Assembly (NCBI RefSeq): GCF_027924605.1
Contig: NZ_AP027042.1
Location: 597,524-661,523 of the forward strand
Length of the DNA stretch: 64,000 nt
Direction of reading: 5' to 3'
Source of the DNA: Dyella sp. GSA-30
GTDB taxonomy: Bacteria; Pseudomonadota; Gammaproteobacteria; Xanthomonadales; Rhodanobacteraceae
The notes beneath the pieces were generated by a model, which was given only the letters and a program-made list of their open reading frames with translations, searched no databases and had not been told where the DNA came from. The translations under genes were made by a program, and so were the position numbers. This document shows, one piece after another, positions 25,664-34,800 of this stretch; within the stretch, counting starts at the first letter, position 1; each line of letters begins with the position of its first letter.

Positions 25664-27253
25664 TGAAGGTTGAGGTTGTTCGATGTGCACCTCAACGGGT
25701 GCGGCCACCTCATCATGTGAAGACCGAAAGAACGCCACCTGCCGCGTCAAATCAAGCGCGAGCTCAAGCGACGTACGACTGGCGGCGCTGGCCTGTTCGG
25801 CCAATGCGGCGTTCTGCTGGGTCACATCGTCCAGCGCGGTAATCGCATCGCTGACCTGCGCAATTCCCGCTGACTGCTGCTGCGACGCCGCGGCAATCTC
25901 GGCCACGATATCGGCAACACGCTTGACTCCGCCATGGATGCCTTGCAGCGATGCTCCGGTGCGCTGCACGAGCTCGGCACCGGTCGTCACGCGATCGCTG
26001 GCATCGGCGATCATCGCCTTGATATCGCGTGCGGCCGTCGCGCTGCGATGCGCGAGTTGGCGCACCTCAGTGGCCACGACGGCGAAGCCGCGGCCTTGCT
26101 CGCCCGCGCGCGCCGCTTCTACGGCGGCGTTCAGCGCAAGAATATTCGTCTGAAACGCGATGCCGTCGATCAGCGTGGCGACCTCGGCAACGTTCTGGCT
26201 GGCCGTCAGAATCTGCGCCATCGCATCGGTGGCCGACTGCGCTACCAGCGCGCCCTGCTCGGCATCGCCACGCAAGGCCCTGGTCAACTCGCTTGCCGCC
26301 AGTGCGCCTTCCGCGTTTTGCCTGACCGAAGCCGACATCTCATCCATCGAGCTTGCCGTTTCTTCCAGCGACGCGGCCTGCTCCTGCGTCCGACGGGAAA
26401 GATCGTCGATGCCCTGGGCGATATCGCGCACCGCCAGACTCATTTGTTCGGCGTTGCCACGCACGCGACCGACCACCGTCGTAAGCGTCCTGTCCATCGA
26501 GGCGAGCGACTGCAAGGTATCGCTCAGCTCGTCGTTGCCGGCAATGACCAGTTCGTTATCGAGCGTACCGGCGCTGATGCTGGCCGCCAGTTGACGGGCA
26601 CTGAAAAGGGGCGCCATGACCGCACGAACAAGCAGCAGGCTGGCGATCAGCAGGACGACCATCCCGATCAGTATCGTCGCGATGCTTATGTAGACCGTGC
26701 GCTTGTGACGCTGCTGTGCGGCGGCGTATTGCTCACCGGCCTGTTTGGCGTTGAACGTGACGTTGCGCAGAATGGCCACGCTTTCCACGTCGAACGCTGA
26801 CGCCAGTTCATGCAGCGCGAGCGCCGACGCCTCATCGCGGTGCCCCGCGGCCAGCAAGGCGAGACTCCGGGTCACCAGCGGCGCTGCCACGACACGCGCA
26901 TCGGTAAACGGCTTGGCCACCGCCAGGCCCTCGGGCGAGTCCGCTTGCAGTTTCAGGTACGCCTGCCAACGGGTGTCCATGTCCTGCTCGATCGCCGCCA
27001 CTTTCCGCATCGCGTCGTTCGCTGCGTCGACCGTGCCGAACAGCAATGCCCGGCTGACCGTACCGCGCTCGGTGGCGATCGCGGCGCGAACATCGCCCAC
27101 CTGCGCGACCGGCAGCAGGTTGCGATGGAAAATATGGTCCAGGTCGTCGAACGTATGATCGAGCGCCGCCAGGCCGATACCGCCCACGATGATCGCGATA
27201 GCAAAGCCCGATGCCATCGTGGCTAGGATCTTGAGCTTGACGGTGAAACGCAT
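25601..27253 (-). CDS. methyl-accepting chemotaxis protein
   Basis: A 550-residue receptor starting [19 protein letters not shown] at ATG 27253. TM1 is at about 8-28; the periplasmic sensor (about 30-185) is a four-helix-bundle type (4HB_MCP/Tar-like); TM2 is at about 190-212, followed by HAMP and the long coiled-coil signalling domain. The conserved hairpin tip reads [35 protein letters not shown]. The C-terminal tail (about the last 22 residues, [12 protein letters not shown]...) is encoded by a REP-like repeat and replaces the usual end; no CheR-tethering pentapeptide is seen. The ligand is unknown and no chemotaxis genes are adjacent. Confidence 0.9.
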   Translation of the reverse strand: MRFTVKLKILATMASGFAIAIIVGGIGLAALDHTFDDLDHIFHRNLLPVAQVGDVRAAIATERGTVSRALLFGTVDAANDAMRKVAAIEQDMDTRWQAYLKLQADSPEGLAVAKPFTDARVVAAPLVTRSLALLAAGHRDEASALALHELASAFDVESVAILRNVTFNAKQAGEQYAAAQQRHKRTVYISIATILIGMVVLLIASLLLVRAVMAPLFSARQLAASISAGTLDNELVIAGNDELSDTLQSLASMDRTLTTVVGRVRGNAEQMSLAVRDIAQGIDDLSRRTQEQAASLEETASSMDEMSASVRQNAEGALAASELTRALRGDAEQGALVAQSATDAMAQILTASQNVAEVATLIDGIAFQTNILALNAAVEAARAGEQGRGFAVVATEVRQLAHRSATAARDIKAMIADASDRVTTGAELVQRTGASLQGIHGGVKRVADIVAEIAAASQQQSAGIAQVSDAITALDDVTQQNAALAEQASAASRTSLELALDLTRQVAFFRSSHDEVAAPVEVHIEQPQPSSSFRRKPEAIPQRSYLPHAV

Positions 27254-27411
27254 GGCCGACTCCCCTGGTGTCACAGGGATATCGACCCACGGCATTCGGG
27301 CTGTAACCATAGCTGATATGCGTGTTTTGCATCACGTGACACTAACCGCTCAACCGGCATGCTTTGCTCCCGCTGATTCTTCGCACATCAGCTGCAACGC
27401 ATAGGCCGACA

Positions 27412-28749
27412 ATGCTCCTGCGTCATCGCACGGAAACCCAGGACCTGCTGTCCATCCAGGAAAAAGCGTTCGCTTACTTCCTGTCCGAAAGCCACCCTGA
27501 AACCGGTCTCGTGCGCGACAAGAACGCACCGGGTTGGCCCGCCAGTATTGCAGCCACCGGCCTGGCGCTGGCGTGTTATCCGGTGGCGGTCGAACGCGGC
27601 ATGATGACGGCCGATGCGGCTGTGGAACGCACGCTGGCCGTACTCAGATTTTTCTGGAACAGCAAGCAAGGCCCCGAGCCGGATGTCACCGGTCACCGCG
27701 GCTTTTATTATCACTTTCTCGACATGGCTACCGGCACGCGCGCCTGGCAATGTGAGTTGTCCACCGTCGATAGCGCCTTCCTGCTTGCGGGCATGCTGAC
27801 CGCGGCTGCGTATTTCAGCGACGACAGTGCCGATCACCGCGAGATTCGCCGGCTGGCCGAAGCGCTTTATCGTCGCGCCGATTGGCCGTGGCTAGTGGGC
27901 GAGAGCGGAACGATACGCCACGGCTGGAAGCCGGAAAGCGGGTTCCTGCACTTTTATTGGGAAGGTTACGACGAGGCCCTGCTGCTGTATGTGCTGGCCC
28001 TAGGCTCACCGAGCCACCCCATTCCCGCCGCGTCGTACCAGGCCTGGACGTCAACCTACGAATGGAAGCGCTGCTACGACCTGGATTATCTCTATTGCGG
28101 TCCACTGTTCACACACCAGCTGTCGCATGTCTGGATCGACTTTCGCGGCATCCAGGATGCTTTCATGCAGACCCAAGGCATCGACTACGCGGAAAACAGC
28201 CGCCGTGCATCGCTGATCCAGCAACGCTATGCGATCGACAATCCCCTTGGCTACAGGGGTTATGGCGCCGAGGCCTGGGGCATTACCGCCAGCGATGGGC
28301 CCGGCCCGTCCACGCGCCGCATCGCGGGCATCGTCCGGCGTTTCTACGACTACGAAGGACGCGGCGCACCGTATGGCCTCGACGACGGCACGCTTTCGCC
28401 GTGGGCAGTCGTTGCCTCATTGACGTTCGCGCCGGAGATCGTACTGCCATCGATTCACCACTACGTCCACACGCTGCAGATACACGATTGTCATGAGTAC
28501 GGCTTCAGGGCGAGCTTCAATGCCACCTATCCTGGCAGCCACGCGCGTTGCGGCTGGATATCGCCGTGGCATTTCGGACTGAACCTGGGGCCGATCGTGT
28601 TGATGACCGAGAATCATCTCAGCGGGATGGTCTGGCAGCTCACCAAGAACTGTTCGTGGTTTGTGGACGGGTTGCGGCGCGCTGGTTTTCAGGGCGAGTG
28701 GCTTGGGGCTGGGCAGCAGAGCATCGCGACTGAAGGGAACCTCGAATAA
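27412..28749 (+). CDS. stand-alone glycoamylase-domain (PF10091) protein
   Basis: A 445-residue cytoplasmic-looking protein from ATG 27412 (MLLRHRTETQDLL). It is an alpha/alpha-barrel protein of the PF10091 glycoamylase family, with LSIQEKAFAYFLSESHPETG, PDVTGHRGFYYHFLDMATG, SFHFYWEGYDEAL-type and LFTHQLSHVWIDFRGIQD blocks. Related domains form the central part of cyclic beta-1,2-glucan synthases, and some stand-alone members (GH144) are endo-beta-1,2-glucanases. Since the next, convergent gene is such a synthase, a role in turning over beta-1,2-glucan is attractive. No signal peptide is visible, which argues for cytoplasmic action or non-classical export. Confidence 0.8.
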   Translation: MLLRHRTETQDLLSIQEKAFAYFLSESHPETGLVRDKNAPGWPASIAATGLALACYPVAVERGMMTADAAVERTLAVLRFFWNSKQGPEPDVTGHRGFYYHFLDMATGTRAWQCELSTVDSAFLLAGMLTAAAYFSDDSADHREIRRLAEALYRRADWPWLVGESGTIRHGWKPESGFLHFYWEGYDEALLLYVLALGSPSHPIPAASYQAWTSTYEWKRCYDLDYLYCGPLFTHQLSHVWIDFRGIQDAFMQTQGIDYAENSRRASLIQQRYAIDNPLGYRGYGAEAWGITASDGPGPSTRRIAGIVRRFYDYEGRGAPYGLDDGTLSPWAVVASLTFAPEIVLPSIHHYVHTLQIHDCHEYGFRASFNATYPGSHARCGWISPWHFGLNLGPIVLMTENHLSGMVWQLTKNCSWFVDGLRRAGFQGEWLGAGQQSIATEGNLE

Positions 28750-28761
28750 CCTCAGTTTTGT

Positions 28762-28789
28762 CGTCATCCCGGCGAAGGCCGGAATGACG
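28762..28789. repeat. REP-like palindrome between convergent genes
   Basis: A single unit beginning CGTCATCCCGGCGAAGGCCG and ending GGAATGACG, almost perfectly palindromic. It lies between the stops of the glycoamylase gene (28749) and the NdvB-like gene (28841), a classic place for REP units, and could serve as a bidirectional end signal. Confidence 0.85.
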
Positions 28790-28840
28790 AATAGGAAAGG
28801 CTTTTGGAGACTCCCTGAAGTCGCGGCCGTCGCACCGTAC

Positions 28841-31800
28841 CTAACCGCCACGCCGATGATGAATCTCGATCAGATGATCGCGCCCATCATCGATCAATAC
28901 GATCTCGTCCCCGTCCTGAATCACGCCATCTACCGCGATCTGCTGTAAACCCGTGCCCGCCGCGGTCTGCCACACCGTGGCGTGATAATCGGTTTCACGA
29001 AACCGGTAGCGCAGCTCGAATATCGTCCACTCCGCCGGCAGTACGGGGCGAATCTGCAAACGCTCCCCCTGCAGATGGAAGCCCAGCAGGGATTCGACGA
29101 TCAAGCGATACATCCAGCCTGCCGAACCGGTGTACCAGCTCCAGCCGCCTCGACCGATATGCGGATCGGCACCATAGACATCGGCGGCCACCACGTACGG
29201 CTCGACCTTGTAGACCTCGATCGCCGCCGCGCTGTCGCCATGGCTGACCGGGTTGATCATGCGCGTCAGCTCCCACGCCCGCGTGCTGTCGCCCAGCGCG
29301 GCGAACGCCATGGCGGCCCATACCGCCGCGTGTGTGTATTGCCCGCCGTTCTCGCGCACACCCGGCACATAGCCCTTGATGTAGCCAGGGTCGAGCGCCG
29401 AACGATCGAACGGCGGTTCCAATAGTTGAATCAGCCCTGCCTCGCGGCGGACAAGATGCTCATCGAGCGAAGCCATCGCCTGACGTCGGCGCTGATCGGA
29501 GGCGGCGCCGGACAGCACCGACCAGCTCTGCGCGATCGAATCGATTCGGCATTCGTCGTTCGCCGCTGATCCCAGCGGCGTGCCGTCATCGAAATAGGCA
29601 CGTCGGTACCAGTCACCATCCCAGCCGTGCTGCTCGAGATTGTCGCGCAGCAGCGACGCCTGCTCCTGGCAACGGTCGGCAAACGCTGCATCGTTGTAGC
29701 CCCGCGCGATATCGGCAAACTGCTCCAGGGTGTCGTACAGGAAAAAACCGAGCCACACACTCTCGCCTTTTCCTTTCTCACCGACACGGTTCATGCCATC
29801 GTTCCAATCGCCGCTACCGATCAGCGGCAAGCCATGCACACCTCGCGCCATGCCGTGCTCCAGGGCCCGCACGCAATGCCGATACAACGTCTCCTGCAAG
29901 GGCGAGTGTCCCGGCAGATCGTAATAAGACTCTTCGCCCGGATTGAGCGGTCGGCCATCGATGTAGCCCACTTGCTCGTCGAGCACGCCCGTATCGCCGG
30001 TAACACGCACGTAGCGGCTGGTGGCCAACGCCAGCCACAAGTAATCATCGGAACATTGCGTGCGCACTCCGCGATCCAGCGGTGGATGCCACCAGTGCTG
30101 TACGTCGCCTTCAGGGAACTGATGAGCCGCGCATTGCAACAGATGCTGACGTGCGTTGTACGGCGTGGCGTGAATCATCGCCATGGTGTCCTGCAGCTGG
30201 TCGCGATAACCGAACGCGCCACCCGACTGGTAGTAGCCGCTGCGCGCCCAGAATCGACAGGCGATCACCTGATACATCAGCCAGCCGTTGACCATGACGT
30301 TGATCGCCGGATCGGGCGTGTCCACCTGTATCCGACCCAGTGTCCAGCGCCAGTGCATGCGTACGGCCTCGAGCGCGTTCGCCGCCGCCTCCGTGCCACG
30401 GAATCGTTGTACCAGTTCGGTCGCCGTCTTGGCGTCATATCCCGCGCCCAGCTGAAAGACGATCTCGTGGCTGGCGCCTTCGTCCAGATCGAAACCGAAC
30501 TGCATGGCTCCGCAAGGGTCCATGCCGGCACCGACGCGACCGGAGAGCCGCGCCTGCGCCATTGCCGCCGGCGCGCGCAGGCTGCCGTTGCGACCAAGAA
30601 ATTCGCTGCGGTCGCCGGTGACGCTACAGCCGGACTGATCGACATCGAAGAACGCCACCCGACTGGGAAAGTCCATCAGATAGGCATTGCGTGCAAACAG
30701 GGCACCGGTGACGGGATCGGCCTCGGTCACCACATGCATGGCCGATTTCTCGCGCAGATCGCCCAACACCCATTCGACATAGCCGGTGGCGGACAGTCGA
30801 CGTGGGCGGCCCGATGCATTGTGAATCTTGAGTACGGAGAACTTGATCGGCGCATCCAGCGCGACATACACCCATAGCTCGGTGCGAATGCCATCTTCCT
30901 GATGTTCGAACACGCTGTAACCGAAGCCGTGCCTGACCACATAGGCGCCCGTACCGCGCCGCGGCATCGGCGTCGGCGACCAGTAGTGCCCGCTCTCCTC
31001 GTCGCGCAGGTAAATCGCCTCGCCGCTGATGTCCCCGACCGGATCGTTGGCCCACGGCGTCAAGCGGAACTCGTGTGCGTTCTCGCTCCAGGTGTAGGCA
31101 CCACCGCTTTCCGAAACGATGGTGCCGAACAGCGGGTTGGCCAGCACGTTAGCCCAGGGAGCCGGTGTCGCCTTGCCCGGCTGCAACGTCATGACGTATT
31201 CGCTGCCGTCGGCGGTGAAGCCACCGTAAGGATTGCGCAGAATCAGTTTCTCCTGCGCAGGCTCCGATACCGCTGCCGGTTCCGACGCCGTCTGCATGAT
31301 GGATATGCGGCTTGGATCGAATCGTGGCAGCGGCTTTTCGGCACGACGGCGATGAACCTGCTCGGACAAGCTCCCGCGCGTGTCGCTGATGACGATCCGC
31401 GCGACCGATTGCATGAGAATGCGGTCCTCACGCGACAGCTGTTGTGCGGGGCGTACGAAGATGCCACCGGGGCGATCGATCAGGCTGGCCTCGATGCCCG
31501 AAGCGATCAATCCCATGATCAGATCCTGTAGATGCTGGCGATAACCGGCATGGTCCTCGTTCCAGATCACCAGATCGACCGCCAGGCCTTTCAGACGCCA
31601 ATAGGCATGCGCCTGCACCAGCTGGCGCACCAGTTCGATATTGGACGAATCGGTGATCTGCAGCAGGACTATCGGCAGATCGCCGGAAATCGACTGACCC
31701 CATAAACCCGACTGGTTGCGGCGATTCTCGATCAGCACCGCTGCTCCGGCGCGCAGCGACGCATTGGCGTAGATGATCGACGCGGCCATCTGTTCGTACA

Positions 31801-34800
31801 GCCGCGCGTCCGACAACGACGCATTGAGCTGGCGCAGCAAGACCTGACTATGCGTCCAGGCAAGGTCGAACACGCGGTCTGCCAAGTGTCGATCGCGATA
31901 TTTATTAATCAGGTACAGGCAACCGTCGCGACTATCGCTGACGCCAGAGACGAAATCGATGGTCGCCGACTGTCCGGCATCGAGCGTAATGCGACAGCGG
32001 ATCGCAACGACTGGGTCGAGCACCGAACCGGCGCTGTCGGAGAGCAGGCCTTGCACATCGAGCGGCTCGTCCATCGCCGCCGGATACGTAATGCTGCGGC
32101 CACGGCCGATAAAACGCGCGCGGTCGGTTTCATACGAGATCGCATCCACATCGCAGCCGTGCGCCGCCAGCAAATGACACATCCACGGTACCGCTTCCTG
32201 GGCCTCGCGCGGCCGGCGCGTGCAGATAATCGCCTGCAGAGACTTGACCAGCTCGGTCTGCACAAACAGGTTGCTGAAGGCCGGATGCATCGCATCGGCC
32301 ATGGCCGGTGCGAGCACCACTTCGGCATAGCTGGTGATCTCGATGGTCCGCCGCACGCGTGCGCGATTGGTGACGCGGATGCGGCGCAGCTCGATGTCGT
32401 CCTCTGGCGACACCACGATTTCGGTATGCGCGTCGAAATCGCAGGCACGCACGCGAAACTCGGCGCGCGCATCGGAGAAGATCGCTTCGTAGCTCTCCGG
32501 CCGCTTCAAGGTCGGCTGGTGCGTGCTGGACCAGAACTCGCCGGTGGCGACATCCCGCAGATAGCAGAACATGCCCCAGTTGTCGCAGGTAATGTCTTCG
32601 TGCCAGCGCGTCACCGACAGATCGCGACAACGGCTGTAGCCGCCGCCGGCGCTGCTCACCATCACGTGATAGCGGCTGTTGGAGAGAAGCTGCACGGAGG
32701 GCCGCTGCCGATCCGGGTCGGTAAAGACCCGTAACTTGGTTTCGGCTACGCGCACGGCTGTGTCGACGGCGGAGAAACCGGATGCATGCAGATATTCTGC
32801 AGCGGTCTTCGGCAACCGCTCCTGCAGCAACAAGGTGGTGGCCTGGAACTGCGGATCGGACTCGAACCGTCGCTGCATCGGCCGATCCAACAAGACGCTG
32901 GCCAGCGACAGCAGGCTCATGCCCTGATGATGGGCCATGTACGAACGAATCACCGCCGAGGTCTGTCCTCGCGGTAAACGAGCCGGGGTGTAATCGATCG
33001 CTTCATGCAGACCGAAACGCCCTGCCGCGCCTTCGGCCGTCAACCGCTGCAGGTTTCGGCAAGCCGCTTCAGGCGCCACCATCATGGCCAACGCGGACGC
33101 ATAGGGCGCAATGACGATGTCTTCGCCCAGGCCGCGCTTGAGTCCCAGGCCCGGCACGCCAAACGCGCGATACTGATAATTGAGCTGCACATCCAGCACG
33201 TTGTAACCGGATTCGGACACGCCCCAGGGCAGGCCCAGCTGATGTCCATACTCGATCTGCCGCGCTACCGCGGCGCGGCAGGTCTGGTCGAGCAGCGTAC
33301 CCTCGTAGCTCGGCATGACCAGCAGCGGCATCAGGTATTCGAACATCGAACCGGACCAGGACAGCAGCACCGGCACGCCGCCGGTGGTGGTCAGCAGGCG
33401 TCCAAGAGTGAACCAGCCCTCTTGCGGCAACTGCCCCTGCGCGATCGCCACAAAGTTGGTCAGGCGCGCCTCCGATGCCAGCAGGTCGTAGTAGCTCGCA
33501 TCCAGCCGGCGCTCGTCGACGTTGTAGCCGATCGAGAAGAGATCGCGACGCTTGTCGTAGAGGAAACTGAAATCCATGATCGCGAACGAGCCGGCGAGCT
33601 CGGCCAGGCGTCGTGCGCTGTCAACGCGCTCACCGGCAAGCCGGCGCACTTCGGCGACGCCTGCCGCGCTGGCATCGACCCAGGCACCGGCATCGAGCTC
33701 CGCCAGTTGCCGCCATGTCGGCATGTCCGGCAGGCTCGTGGCATGACTGCGACCTGGCGGAAGCACGAACAGCTCCAGTTCGCCCAGGATATCCCGGCAT
33801 TGCGTCAGCAGAGCCTGCCGCCAGAACGCGACATCGCTGCCTTCGGGTGCGTCGATGCTCCCGGCGAGATGTTCGGCTTGATGGAGCAGCGTATGCATGC
33901 ACGTCACCGCCGCAGTCAACGATGTCGGCGGCGCGGACAATGCCGCGTCGAGTTCGTGCTGCCAGGCGTGCATGTTCTGATCGCTTAAAGCCGCAAGCAA
34001 GGCTTCACGCAGTACGTCCGCGGTGTCGCTCAGACCGGAAAGCTGGCGAACCTCGAATACCGGGCTGTCGGCAAGCGCCAACAGACCCGGTCGCAGGGTC
34101 AGCAGATGGCCCGCGAGATTGCCACTGTCGACGGTGGAAACGTACTGCGGCGGCAAGGGCTGCAAAGTGAGCGTGTCGTACCAGTTATAGAAGTGGTTGC
34201 GATGCCGCTCCAGTCTGCCCATGGTCTCCAGCGTGGCGCCCACCCGCTGCAATAATCGCCCCGCGCTGAGGTAGCCAAAATCGTAGGCGGCCAGATGCGC
34301 CAACAAGGACATGCCGATATTGGTCGGCGAGGTCCGGTGCGCCGTTACCGCGGTGGGTTGTTCCTGGATATTGTCCGGCGGTAGCCAGTGATCCTGCTCA
34401 CCCACGTGCACATCGAAGAAGGCCCAGGTCTTGCGCGATAGCGTATGAAGGAACCGCTTCTCCATCGGGTCCGGTACAAATACCTTTCGCGACGATGGCC
34501 TGCTGATCCACCAGGCGACCGCCGGGGACAGCAACCAAAGCACCAGGAACGGACTCGCCACAGCCAGCGAGGCCGGCCGCGACAGCAGCCATGCCGCCGC
34601 CAATACGCCGAGCAAGGGACCGATCCACATCAATCGATAAAGCCCGCGCAGGGCATTGGTGCTGGTCCGCTCCACCTCGCGCGAAGGATTCCATTGCAAC
34701 AACCGGCGCCGACTGACCAGCATGCGCCACAATGTCCGCGCGATGGCATCGATGCTGTAGAACGCCTCGTGCGGTAGCCAGATCAAACCCAACGCGGCAC